Below are positions 44,910-55,838 of a DNA stretch of 64,000 nucleotides, in pieces. Origin of the DNA: Sthenelais limicola (lineage: Eukaryota; Annelida; Polychaeta; Phyllodocida; Sigalionidae). Where the stretch lies: the NCBI GenBank assembly GCA_942159475.1, contig OW804098.1, forward strand, positions 79,539,178 through 79,603,177, in the 5' to 3' direction. The notes beneath the pieces are model-generated. The model saw only the letters and a program-made list of their open reading frames with translations. It did no database searches and was not told the origin of the DNA. The first letter of the stretch is position 1. Every line of letters begins with the position of its first letter. Made by a program: the position numbers and the translations under genes.

Positions 44910-46155
44910 CTCCCCAACACAAAAAAGTAACACCCAAAGTGGAAGGTGTAGGGTCTATTAATTGTACTAGTACTAATTTTCTTAACCAAAAGAGCTAGGA
45001 ACTGCAATACTAAAGGCTAAGAACTTCATATATATTCATTATTACCAGAAAAAAATAGACTGGAATAGATGTGCACTCTATTCCCATACAAGAATGAAAA
45101 CGATTTGATTCGAATTTCTTCATCTGGAAATTAGTAGTTGTGTAAAAAGATGAGGTTGGCTTAACCTTTAGATCCACCTATTTCCTTGTGTTGTTATTTG
45201 TCACTGACTTCCTGCCATCATTCACGGGGTGACTAAGTTATTTCCTGCAGCGTATTCTCCGTCAAAAACAACGAATTGCTTAATGTCACAAGCGGCCCGT
45301 TTGGGGAAAGGGCCAACGATAACATATCAAGCAAAAGGGAACGACAACAAAACCACAGATTTGTGGGCCTGGTTTGAAGAGGCATGTTTTATTGACTATT
45401 ATTTTGATTCCGAATTGTTCTCTTTCTTTTCGTCTTCCAGCATCATTTCAAATACCGATCATAAATCAATGTTTATATATTGGATCACGATTATAATAGA
45501 ATGTGGCGACTTTCCATTATTATAGGGAAATATGCAATGAAATCTCCCTGATCAGTAGGCCAGTACTATAAAGGGAAACTTTTGGATATTAAAGCTCTAA
45601 TTATATCCTCTTTAATTCAAAGCATTGTCACTTTAAAACCAATAGTTTGTGATTGTGTCAAAAATAGAATAACAAGGAACGGCACAAAGGTGCCTTGAGC
45701 TGTATATGATGAATTAGAAATGCATGTTAATCAATTATTGATCATTCAATTTTGTTTTATTTGAGGTTTACACACATTCAACCATTTATAGCATTTCCCG
45801 AAACTAATTTATTGAGATGAACATTCAGCGCATCCACTCAACCAGTTGAGACAAATCTGTTGAGGCTGTCGAGGCAAAATCTCAGTCTACAAAACCGTTA
45901 TACCGGCACGTTATAAGCGTTATCTGGATCATACAGCTTAATTATAGCTAATAAAAAGGGTGCAAAATGGCAGCGGCAAGGTGTAGGTTGTAACGGGTAA
46001 TGGAGACCGGTGTAATTGCCCTGTCCACGGCAAGCTCTAATTAAGAGAAGTGTCGGGCCATGAAGACAATCATAATGTTTTATCCAAAGTACTTGCAGTG
46101 GTTCATTAAGCCAGAAAAACACTCAATACAGACAACAGTGCGTTGGGAGGGGAAA
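44910..46155. other. Region with weak ORFs only
   Basis: The plus frame 45251-45525 follows an acceptor-like TTATTTCCTGCAG and includes YQAKGNDNKTTDLWAWFEEA. It is protein-like but unrecognised. The minus frame 45898-46122 is similar in quality. Neither has both splice sites. Confidence 0.3.
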
Positions 46156-46443
46156 GAGAGATAATATAAGCCCCGAATTCATTGAACCGATCTTCTCAGT
46201 CGGCTCACTGATGAAAACAATAGCGACAGACGGTTGGATCCATCCCATCCTGACGGGAGGCACTCGGCTGACGACCGTCAGTCATCTACCGTCATCCTTC
46301 ATGCATGGATCTCCGTTGGTCCTCCCACTTGTCCCCGTCTAGATAATTGGCTCAGTGGATTTGGGTCTATAGACAGACAGGGGAGAGGTCTACCCAGAAT
46401 CTGCTCCTCTTCTGAATCTATTTATAGACACAAGGGGCTCTGA
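46156..46443 (+). promoter_or_regulatory. Possible core promoter with downstream short ORFs, or a terminal exon
   Basis: AATATAAG (46162-46169) lies about 30 bases before TCAGTC (46196-46201), which fits the initiator consensus, with AGACG/GGTTG downstream-element-like sequence near +31 to +39. An ATG at 46211 then opens 43 codons (MKTIATDGWIHPILTGG). Alternatively TCTTCTCAG ending at 46199 is an acceptor, followed by an 80-codon frame (RLTDENNSDRRLDPSHPDG) to TGA at 46441-46443. The region is locally GC-rich. The two readings conflict and neither is proven. Confidence 0.25.
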
Positions 46444-46692
46444 TAACCTAGCCCCTGGGAAAGTGTTGGCTGATTTATGTGTCAATTAATAACCACATTT
46501 AGGAAAACACACTCCCTTTCTGCTGTTGTTCTAGTGGTAATAGTCTTTTGTGGGAATTGGCGCTGCTTCTTTTTCTCATTCCCTTGTGTAAAGCGTTTTA
46601 TTTCAGGAGGATTGAAATTAAATTGTTGTTTGAAGTGAAGTGGTGAAAGACTGGTGGTATTAGAACACGTTCTGAAGCGCAAGAAGTGGACA
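46444..46692. other. No feature recognised
   Basis: Short AT-rich gap. An acceptor-like pyrimidine tract ends in TATTTCAG at about 46606, but all frames after it close quickly. Confidence 0.4.
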
Positions 46693-46941
46693 TTAAAGTT
46701 CTATATAAATATTTGCAGTGATTAACGTCCGGTTTACAGCTATTTTATCTGTTCTGATAGCCATTATCATGTATTTATGTGGCGCCTTTATTAGCTCAAA
46801 AATGGTCAAAGCGGACCAATGAAGACCGATAAAAGAGGATTTCTTAATAATTCGGACTCGGACTGTTCTTACATTAGTATAAGTAGCCAATAGCATAGAA
46901 AGGGTGGCTTTGGTTAGAACAAGATTGAGGACATTGACCAT
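46693..46941 (-). CDS. Unrecognised 82-codon ORF with strong Kozak context
   Basis: The minus-strand ATG at 46941 sits in ACCATGG, an ideal initiation context. The product begins MVNVLNLVLTKATLSMLLAT and contains FELIKAPHKYMIMAIRTDKI. The frame is open 19 codons further upstream. It is hydrophobic and basic; a membrane protein fragment is conceivable, but no family is recognised and no splice sites were assigned. Confidence 0.2.
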   Translation of the reverse strand: MVNVLNLVLTKATLSMLLATYTNVRTVRVRIIKKSSFIGLHWSALTIFELIKAPHKYMIMAIRTDKIAVNRTLITANIYIEL

Positions 46942-49396
46942 GGTTCCTGTCCTATGGTGTTGATGAATACGTCTGTCCCATATCAGTTGACCGGGCAAAA
47001 TGGACTCTGCTATACGCTTAATGAAGCATCATATCTAGACAGGGTTTTGTTATGCACACCCGCCACAGGAACTACCAGAATTACTTTTGAGAAAGTCAAT
47101 AAAATGGCTTTAAAATATTCCTTTTTAGATTATTAAAGGCATGCATCTAACTACTAACTTACTAACTTCAGTTGCTTAGATTGTGGCACTTGCTCCTCCA
47201 TATTGTTAGTTAACTTGTGTACACCCGACATAACAATAGCCGCTCATATCTAGGTGTTTCAATAACAAATTGCTCGACGTCTATTCTGAATATTTCAGAT
47301 GTTCCTAGGCCTTTCCCTTCACCTTTAAGTGGATTTTATACATTGTAAATGCATTATCGTTCCATCTGCCCCGAAAAACGTATATCGACAGAATGCTAGA
47401 CATGATTTGAAGATTGCACTTAATTGCTTATAAAATAACGCGAGATGAATATAATTATGGTCAACTAATTAAGAAATGTTATTGATGATAGGGGTTGATA
47501 GGGATAGGCTACCTTTGTTACTAGACAAGCTGTTTAGACTAGACTATTGATGAAATATTATTAGTAGGAAAAGAAATATTCGGAAAGACATCTTGAAATC
47601 TTCAACTATGCCTCATAAGCCTCTCATTAGTTCATTCCTATCATTTTACATATTTTTTTCTGTGTATGTTATTCTCTACCCAACACTTAAGCAACTATAT
47701 CTGCCCCTCCGAATTACCATTCTGACAGTTACATAGATTGAATATCTCAGCCAATTGGTAGAAATCAGTGAAAAATATTTCAATCTAATCATTTAGTAGA
47801 AAGGTCAAGGAGGTTTGCTCAAGAGTAATGTTGGGAGACACCGCCTAGGGCGCCACTGCCGGACAAACTATGGACACCAGCGGTGTGAGATAAACTTTGG
47901 AGCTATAGGTGGGGGTGTCATGTAAGGGCAGGTAATAGAAAAATTATGGGGCTAATTTGAGGTATCACGTTCAGGTTGGCAAGCGGTAGCGAGTGTGACA
48001 ATATGTGTGGCTTATTGAATGTACTTTTATATTTGTAAGGTTTTGTCTTTCTTTAATATTTAAGAATCTATTGAAATAAGGACACACTATGTACAATTGT
48101 CCCAAGGATTAAATCTAAATGAAATGTCCAATTACCTGTCTCTTTTATATGTAAAGTATAGCTATCAAAACATGAATTCGTTATATATCCGTTTAACAGT
48201 CGATTTCTTAGTGGAACGTGTGCCATTCCTACCTTCCTTTTATAGAAGAGCTATTACTGCATGAAGTTGGTACATATTGGATGGAAATTGTGCAGCGTTA
48301 AATGATCCAAACATTGATTCTAGGTGGTCTGCTCTAAGTTAAAGTGACTTTGGACATTTTCACACAAAAGAACCTATTTCTTAGTGTTACTCACATATAT
48401 ATATGTGGGGATTGCACTCAAAAACCTGAAAGCAGAAGTCCCTTTCCCTTGGTTTAATGGCAAATGCAATCAATCAATGAAATACCTATGTAATTTGACA
48501 GAAAAAAATGGATATATCCAAATAAAAATAAGAGATAGCAACATATATGATGATGATCTATACCAGTATTAGCTGGTCCAGCAGGTGTTCATGAAATGTC
48601 AAACTAACCTCTGATAAATGATGCTAACTCTCCTCACGGCTAGAGTTAGTTTCGTATCTGATCACGTGGTATCTCGCCAGTGCTCATTATGCTCCTTGGA
48701 AATGGTATTCCCCCGGACATTTCCAGCCTACCAAAATATCTCCAAACCTTTTACCTCATGTTGGGAGGTAAATGAATTTCATGGTTAAACGTATACAGAT
48801 CATATGGCAGTGATAGAGCGTTTTACATTGATTAGCATGGTTATATAATGACGATTCTGGATATTATTAAGTATACATGTATACATCTCATCGTAATTCG
48901 TGAAGGTGTTCAGTCTTGTTAAATAACACAACATGGTACCATAAAACCTATCTGAATATTATATTCTCATTGAAATTATCTTAATATTTGTACATGATAA
49001 TCTTTTACTAAATGTGTTTATATAACTGTGGTAGTTTGAATGCGAGTAGGCCATTCTGCCCGATGCTATAAACAAAATATCTACCACCTGTTCTGGTCCT
49101 AATCATCATGTGTACAACTGCCTATGGATACATGTAAAGGAACCATTGATAACAGTCGAAGAGAGTAATGTCTCGCAACCCGTTAGTGTGTTTCCTCTCT
49201 GGCCCTTGTATTACCAACTATGCACAATTAGGGTGTAATACAGAACATCAAGCACTCATCCCCTCATCATCATAACAAAGTCAACACCCACAATTGGATA
49301 CTTTACAATTCCCCTATACCTCAGATTCATGGATAAATAATATGTGCCTTGATTACACTTATCCCTCCCATGATAAGATGTTCCTGGAGAAGGCAG
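46942..49396. other. AT-rich stretch, no gene supported
   Basis: Nothing beyond short low-quality ORFs was seen. Confidence 0.45.
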
Positions 49397-49522
49397 GGGG
49401 TTGATATAAGCGATCTGACAGTACCCTTTTCTCCTATTTCCCTACCTCTAACAACCCAGCCGGATGTGATTTACGACACTGATAAGAATCTTGATCAGCT
49501 GTTAATCTTTTATATTCTGAAG
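49397..49522 (+). CDS. Candidate internal exon, phase 0-0, unrecognised
   Basis: The exon would begin after GGAGAAGGCAG (acceptor, with pyrimidines 25-35 bases upstream, so only fair) and end at CTGAAG|GTAAAC. It holds 42 codons, beginning GVDISDLTVPFSPISLPLTT and ending NLDQLLIFYILK. It reads like an extracellular protein segment, but I do not recognise it. Phase 0-0 matches the candidate exon at 13291-13377, which would be compatible with one gene but does not show it. Confidence 0.33.
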
Positions 49523-50471
49523 GTAAACAAGTTATCTACATATATATCTTTTTTATGGTGGGTAAAAAGGCCAGCCATGTAATGCTATTTGTATGTATCC
49601 AAAACTGTTTGAATCGAATTTACACGGCACTGGATGTTCAAAACAGGTCCAAGGAATTGATATTTTTAAACAACATGTAGCTTTCTAGAGGCCTGGTATT
49701 CCTATAACTTTACATCAATTTGTGACGTCCAGAAGAGAACTGTGGCCTTGATGTGAAACTAGCTTCCACAATGCTGACCTCTCTGAAATAATAGAGAAAT
49801 GATATAATGTTCCAGGATGACCACGTACGCCATACCAACACCAAGAGATGCGTGTCCCTTTCTTCTACTATTAATACTGCACTAGCAACCCCCGTTTATC
49901 ATCGGGTAGACATCCCCTGTTCCCTCCCTCTCCCTTCCCTACCCTCCCCTTTTCAAAACTTTACAGGGGTGATGCAGAAAAACCTTCCCTTCTCTCCCTC
50001 TCCCTAGCACCTTCCAACCTTGCCCCTCCAGTTCTCTTTCTGCATCTCCCCGTTCTCTCCCTGCTCCCTCCCCCTTCTTCATCTCCCTTGTTCTCCTCCT
50101 TTACCCCATTCAAGGATGTACTTCAGTCCATGCCGCCTAGATGTCTGCAATTATAGTTATTACGTAATAAGACAAACACGCACTGCCAGCCCATGTTCAC
50201 GCTCTACTCGGTCATGGTTGGATGGGCTGCAAACCCGCTGCGAATGCTGCGAAAATGGGCATGTGAATGTGCGAATGTCCCGCATTATGAAACGCCAGAC
50301 TGGGACATTCTTTGTAACATTTGAACACCATTCGCAGAAGTTCCAAATAAATCTTTCTATGTCTCCCTCATTATGAAACAACACCCAGGCCTAAATAGGC
50401 CTTAATGCTTAGTGTTTAGGAAAGCAGTGGACAAACTATCTCAGGCATGTTGCTAGGAAGCGTCTCGACGA
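49523..50471. other. CT-rich region without a supported gene
   Basis: 49920-50110 is strongly pyrimidine-rich (CCCTCTCCCTTCCC-type). The overlapping open frames 49807-50007 and 50020-50376 follow from this composition. Confidence 0.45.
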
Positions 50472-50489
50472 CGACCACGTTGGGCGCCA
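50472..50489 (-). other. LTR-retrotransposon primer-binding-site-like sequence
   Basis: The minus strand reads TGGCGCCCAACGTGGTCG, which looks like the tRNA-complementary primer-binding site that follows the 5' LTR in many gypsy-type elements. No LTR pair, gag or pol was found beside it, so it may be a relic or a coincidence. Confidence 0.25.
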
Positions 50490-50550
50490 AATAAGCAGGC
50501 GCATTTAAGTTGTGTCGCCGAAATACCAATGTTCCTCCCCAGATAATACA

Positions 50551-50647
50551 ATGTCAGTCGAAGCAGAGGGGGCAAACAGATTACGTAATTTAAATAGATT
50601 TGCTTCTACCTCCTTTGAAAAATTTACTGGGAAAAACGAAGGCCGTG
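50551..50647 (+). CDS. Possible 5' coding exon, unrecognised
   Basis: An ATG at 50551 opens MSVEAEGANRLRNLNRFAST, then SFEKFTGKNEGRG, ending at CCGTG|GTAACC. The same frame is also open upstream from 50509. A TGA follows 12 bases later, and a better donor (CCAAA|GTAAGT) lies just beyond that stop. The peptide is charged and protein-like. If the primer-binding-site-like motif at 50472 marks an LTR element, this may instead be LTR sequence. Confidence 0.22.
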
Positions 50648-51503
50648 GTAACCTCATTTGATGCCAAAGTAAGTTGAGTGGAGAGTTTGGGAATTTTACA
50701 TGCCTTATGTACGAAGCCTTTTAGACCCGATTGTCGTAACAACGTTTTTAATTTGGTGGATTATTATTTGTAAGCTTCTATTGAGAATATCTGAAGTGAC
50801 TTGATATAAATTGATTGTATTCTAGTATGTAATAAATACAATAGCAATTCAGTTCCTAGTGTAGTATGCATGACTATGACTAATAAGATCATGGTTAACA
50901 CAGTATCAATGTTTCACCTCATAATCGATAGCAACTTTCATTGTCTCATTATATCTCTCAGCAATAAATTTGTACTTCTTTTCCTGGGTTTACACTTCAT
51001 GGCAAACATGGGTTTTCAACCAACATTGAGGGCCTGTGAGAATATAGCTACAATACATGGATTATAGGTTTTATGCAGCGTCAACATTTTATCACTCGCC
51101 AAAATGTAGATATATCGCCTCAACTCAATTATTGTTTATTGATTTTTCCCTTCGCCTGAGTGGTCATGCCATGTCAATAACATTTAAGATACTGACACGT
51201 TTTAGACAAGGGTTGTTCAGTCACACCCGCTCTCCGTTTTCCTCAGGGTAGCACCCGTCTCTAAGCTTGTCTTCTAGAAGGACTATGAATTCACACGGTC
51301 CTGAAGCATTAATAATATATTATTATATCATTACCTCAACCGGGGAGTTACATAATCTTCAGAAATGCTATTATATTCTATATTATGATTTGGCGTAATG
51401 TATTTATTGGGTGTCAAAGTGTTTCTTTTTAACAGTATTTGACTTTCATTATGGAATTGCATTTAATCATATATGCCACGGTACTACGATCATTATGATC
51501 ACT
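50648..51503. other. AT-rich stretch, no gene recognised
   Basis: The frames 50870-51067 and 51057-51251 have no family match or splice support. Confidence 0.45.
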
Positions 51504-51945
51504 CTGAAGGCTGCATTCTCAGCTATTAGAACAATAGAATTATTGCTAGATTCACTCATATTATGACTTTTAGGTCTGACTATATCAATATTCTGATGTA
51601 GCTATGTGTTTATACAAGAATTTAAAGTCAAATCGGCCGAGCAGAAACGGCCTCCAGTGAGCAAGTGAAGCCGAGCCGCAGGAAAGGAGCTTGGTGGGTC
51701 CCCGAAATATAAATGTGAATTTTTACGAAGACCCGTAATTGGACAAGATCCGCCAAAATTCTGGTCAAAAGGACTTGATGGGTTCAAGAGGAACACAACA
51801 AAGAAGAGAAAATCTTTTAATTTTTGATCGATGTTAACTGGAAGTAATTCTACAGAGTTATATAAAAAGGATATATAATACCATCACATATGTGATGGTA
51901 TTATATATCCTTTTTATATAACTCTTGTAATTCTTTCGATAGCTT
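51504..51945 (+). mobile_element. TTAA MITE, family copy 5, carrying a nested palindrome
   Basis: It begins AAGGCTGCATTCTCAGCTAT and follows copies 2 and 4 through TCAATATTCTGATG, CGAGCAGAAACGGCC, GAAATATAAATGTGAAT and GATGTTAACTGG. The right terminal repeat (AGTAATTCTTTCGA, degenerate) is split by the 72-bp palindrome at 51854-51925. Confidence 0.75.
51852..51926. mobile_element. Palindromic insertion flanked by an 8-bp direct repeat
   Basis: 51854-51925 is a perfect 36-bp-arm palindrome centred in CACATATGTG, beginning AGAGTTATATAAAAAGGATA. GTAATTCT occurs immediately on both sides (51844-51851 and 51927-51934), as an 8-bp target-site duplication would. Eight-base duplications are typical of hAT-type elements; superfamily is an inference. 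The arms have no mismatch, which suggests recent origin or gene-conversion-like repair. Confidence 0.85.
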
Positions 51946-52067
51946 TCTCGATACCTATTTATCCTTAAGAATAACTTCAGCGCGAACTAATAATAATTGG
52001 TGTTATTGCTAAACCAAGAAAATTTTAAACTCTTAGTAGCTTTCTTTTGAGACACTATATTTGAGAG

Positions 52068-52323
52068 ATGCACCTGTTATGATAATTCTCATTACAAGTC
52101 CGTGGTGTATGCAAGAATTTGAAGTTGAAAAAGAAGAAAAATGAGGAATTGTGACTAATAAATAATAAGTGAGACCACCCTAACGAACGATCTGGGTCAT
52201 CACCAAAATGTAAAATTTGATTTAAATGAAGTCCGGAAGCAAAAAACAAAGGGATAAATCTTCAACAAATGGCTTACAGATGGGCATAGAAAGAAATTAT
52301 TTAGCTTCTGAATTCAGCTTTAA
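52068..52323 (+). mobile_element. TTAA MITE, family copy 6, degraded left end
   Basis: GCAAGAATTTGAAGTTGAA, AATAAGTGAGACC and the terminal GAATTCAGCTTTAA (TTAA at 52320-52323) match the family. It lies about 120 bases after copy 5 in the same orientation. Confidence 0.6.
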
Positions 52324-53892
52324 TACTCTTTGCAAATTACATTCAAAAGTTTGAACATACATACATACATACTCTCACAGTTCAATGGCCAGAAATAATA
52401 ACATGCCAATAATAACTCCTGATATACTGCCTTCTTAGATTACTATAGAAGCCAAGGGGGACCCAGCTTCTATTAACAGTAGCTGACTGGCCTATGTACA
52501 TGTGCTGTAGGGTATATAAGTATATTAGGGAGTATAGTGTGGGACAGGCAGAGGTGTACCAAGGCCAGGACTAACGTAGTTATTTAGATAGGAACAAGAA
52601 TCACTCAGTCTAACATCGTAGATACAATGTGTTTCCTCTGGCCATATATGATGGGTGGAAAAAACTTATATATTATTATTCCTCTACTATTAAAGGTTTC
52701 CGCTATGTATACAACTACATGTATATGAGTGCAATAATGTACAGTAGAGCGTCTCTACTATGGGTATCCTTGGGACTGGGTTGTTTAAGTGTGCAAGTTT
52801 AGGAGGTGTTCACATTAAAGGGAAGTCATGAAAATAGTTCCCCATTATAGTAGGACCATAAGACCATATCGAAGCAGAATCCGACTGTTTATTATGGTGA
52901 GGTATTCGGATTGGATAGCTGTTTGCAGATACATGCACATATGCTCTATATTGATTGCTTAACCCTTTTCTAAAAGCAACCACCTTGATCAATTTTTAAG
53001 GCTATAAAATTTAAAAGCAAACCCTTTATGAAATGACATTGTCGATTATGCATTGCGAATTATGTTCCTTACCAAAGCAGTGGAAGTAAAATGTAGGTTA
53101 GAACTCAGCATCCATTTTTGTCACGGGTTAAGATGAGTGTTTATTAGTAAGTAATGTAAGATAATATCTATGAAAATGATCGTGAAGATCCAAACTCCTT
53201 GAAACAAATGTTAACTTACTATATATGTACACCTCTATTTCCAGGAACTAAAAAGAAATCATCAGATTATGTACATTCCAACAGCTTGATCTACAGAAAG
53301 AAACAATGCATTAAATGTTTCTCACTTCATTCAATTTCTCCCCACATAATTGAGTCTCCCTGGGGTAAAAAATCAATAAAGTGCCGAATCAGCAAATGTT
53401 TGTGCTACGCAATTGTCCATAGACAGCGAAAGGCATCGCACTGTATAGGGAAACATTGTAACAAGGTCCATCTATTGCTGGGACTGTCAACAAGACTTCC
53501 AATAATTCCGTCGGAACTTACTTCTGGGGCCTGTAGCTTAAGAAATCCTTACTTAAGATGGTTCCTTTCTAAGCTATTGTCCCTTGCTTTTTTGACGTTA
53601 TGAATGGAACTTAGCATTGTCTGTATAGCAAATTCCTTCTCTAAAATGTCCTTACTAGGAGCCTAGCAAAGGCAAGTATATAATGAAGGAGCTTAATTAA
53701 GTAAGTATTATTTGTTGGACAACGGGCCCCTGCAGGTCTCGAACTCAAGATACAATACTTGAGTGTGCTTGTGCGTATGCAGTATATAAATTCAAACACA
53801 TCAACAACCGAGTCAAGAGAGGAGTTGCCTCCACCGTATGGGTGCCTAGAGATCCTATCTATTTATTTTGCTTAATAAATGTTCTCTCTTAC
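52324..53892. other. AT-rich stretch with one 134-codon ORF
   Basis: 53199-53603 is open (KCFSLHSISPHIIESPWGKK, then KCRISKCLCYAIVHRQRKAS) with nine cysteines, but no domain spacing was recognised and splice support is weak. A tRNA-like B box (GAGTTCGAGACC on the minus strand, about 53737-53748) may mark another SINE remnant. Confidence 0.35.
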
Positions 53893-54090
53893 TAGCTTTT
53901 CTTCCAACCAGCCCAGCTGCCTCTGTTTCTCACGCTGACCACTGATTCTGTCCGTATAACCTTTCCGTGTAGGTGGCCTGAGATCCTCAACCAATATCAT
54001 TAGAGCTTGTGTCACATATACTATCTTGGCAACACTCATTGGTGCATACCTTATATTCATAAATATACACCAATGATAGTAAATGCTCAA
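53893..54090 (-). CDS. Candidate exon on the minus strand, phase-0 end, unrecognised
   Basis: The minus-strand donor GAAAAGCTA|GTAAGA ends the exon at 53893. The upstream frame is open to 54090 and its last part is strikingly protein-like: IVYVTQALMILVEDLRPPTR, then KGYTDRISGQREKQRQLGW, then LEEKL. The highly charged, helical end is hard to explain by AT-rich composition. The acceptor is unclear; possible AG sites are near 54022-54035 on the plus scale, or an ATG near 54060 could be a start. No family is recognised. Beyond the donor the frame stops within seven codons, supporting the exon end. Confidence 0.4.
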
Positions 54091-55434
54091 TCATTCTTAA
54101 TCGAGCAAAACTAATGAATCTTCTTATGAGGACAACTCTGCACTTCTGGATGCCTCCTTTTGAATACTGAACGTTCCTTCGTACTGAAGTTCGATTTAAT
54201 TTATAATTAATGAATGGACTTTGAATGTACATAAATGAATACTATTGTGCTATGCCACAAATCCTTGTGACATGAATGTATAGATAGTAATTACAAAATT
54301 ACCATCAAGGCCATTTGTATCTTTAGGTAAATTTTTTAATTTACTCCAGGATGGCATACATGTACAGAACTGACAGAGCTTTAAAAACTGTCATTTAATG
54401 ACGCACGGAGAGTCCCAATAAAAGATAGTATTACTATTCTAGTACCAAAACCATGTTAGGGTTTTATTGATATGTCGGGTTTATCATATAATAATTACAG
54501 TTATGAAAAAGATACTAATTTCCAAGTTATGGAGAGACAGCTCCCTATAAAATGACTCTAATGCAAGTATCTTATCCACACAGTGGTTCAAACTGCAATA
54601 AACACATTTACAAACAGAATCAGTCGATTCATTCTCAATACATCTATATTGCCTGCGAAGCATTTAAACCTGAAAAGCAATTATAAAATCAATTCCGCTG
54701 AGGTTTTATACAGCATAACACAACCTCCAACAGAGTGGAGGGAATAAAACCCCAATTGGTGACGCAATCCATTCTTTCCTAATGGCAAGCTTGCGTGATC
54801 CTTCCTTCTTATCGTCGCCAGAGCAAGGGGAGATATTATTGGCTTCCCCAGTAAACTTCTTCAAAGATCAATATTGAAAGAAGTGAATGCAGCTATTATC
54901 ATTGTCGTTATGCGGTTGTAGAATATGGTCGTCGGACATTTTTGTTTGGGAGTTGGTTGTTGAATTAGATTTTGAACCAATGAAGCGGGTTCAACCATTA
55001 AGGAGAAAAGGTGTTAACTTTCTTGTTCGATGTCGACTGAAACAGAACAACTATTTGTGTTTTCCGTATAGATAATCATTTGGAGTTGACATTGCCAAGC
55101 TGTACCGGGGTTGGGGGCTTGATAGTCTAAAGGGGTGCCATATTAGGGAGGGGGCCATTTCGCTGGAAGGATAAAGGAAGATGTCCTTCAGAAAAACCTT
55201 TGGAGGTTTAATGGGTCGTTTCGTTTGTTTCTTTATCAACTTTCTGTTCAGGTCAACAGATTCAAAATGTTGTCTCTAGCATAGAATTGGTAATTATATA
55301 ATAAGTGAAATGGTTGATGAGATGGGAGATGTGATGACGCGTACATTATTAAACGTACGTATGGGTACATTGTATCAGTGGTAATGTAATGCCGGGCACA
55401 CACATTCACGAACTCAGAGCCGAATTGGGCCATT
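54091..55434. other. No supported gene
   Basis: Short frames at 54887-55075 (plus) and 55051-55239 (minus) are unrecognised and lack paired splice sites. Confidence 0.4.
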
Positions 55435-55541
55435 GGAATATCAACAATTTTTTTTAAACTTTTATAATGCTCATTTCCCCTTCTGTACAGCCCCGACATT
55501 TAATTTTTTTACATGTGATGTGTCACAGGAAAATGAGTCCA
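55435..55541 (+). repeat. Internal fragment of the TATA MITE family seen at 29921-30407
   Basis: The blocks CTTTTATAATGCTCATTTCC, CCTTCTGTACA and ACATGTGATGTGTCACAGGA occur in the same order at 30093-30219. Neither terminal repeat of that family is present, so this is a partial copy. Confidence 0.85.
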
Positions 55542-55713
55542 CGAAATCGTAATTCCTTTTGAAAAGTGCTAAGATAATTCGTAAGACAATTCGGGAATGT
55601 GTGGGCCATGTTTGGGCCACGAAAAACTAACACAAATTCGTACGAATTGGCCAATTTTGTTAAGAATTCGTCCACAAATGGCACCCATATACACAACCAC
55701 CGTACATACTCAC

Positions 55714-55838
55714 TTTTTCCATCAAATATTTTCACATTGTCATTAAATATTTGTCCATGGATCCAAGGGCCTCCTGTTTTGCTGCCTCCATTCCAACTAG
55801 GGTGAATGTCCTCTTTCTTCCTCTCTGTCTCTCTCTCT
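55714..55838 (-). CDS. Candidate exon on the minus strand, possibly a secreted protein segment
   Basis: The minus-strand donor GGAAAAA|GTGAGT ends the exon at 55714, leaving phase 1. The frame encodes EDIHPSWNGGSKTGGPWIHG, then QIFNDNVKIFDGK, which is clearly protein-like and rich in Gly, Trp and Asn. The acceptor may be GGGACTGCCAG (exon to 55838, starting with a GAGAGA-rich stretch) or CACCCTAG (exon to 55796). The pattern faintly recalls the region before the YHYH domain of some secreted proteins; that is an unverified impression. Confidence 0.4.
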
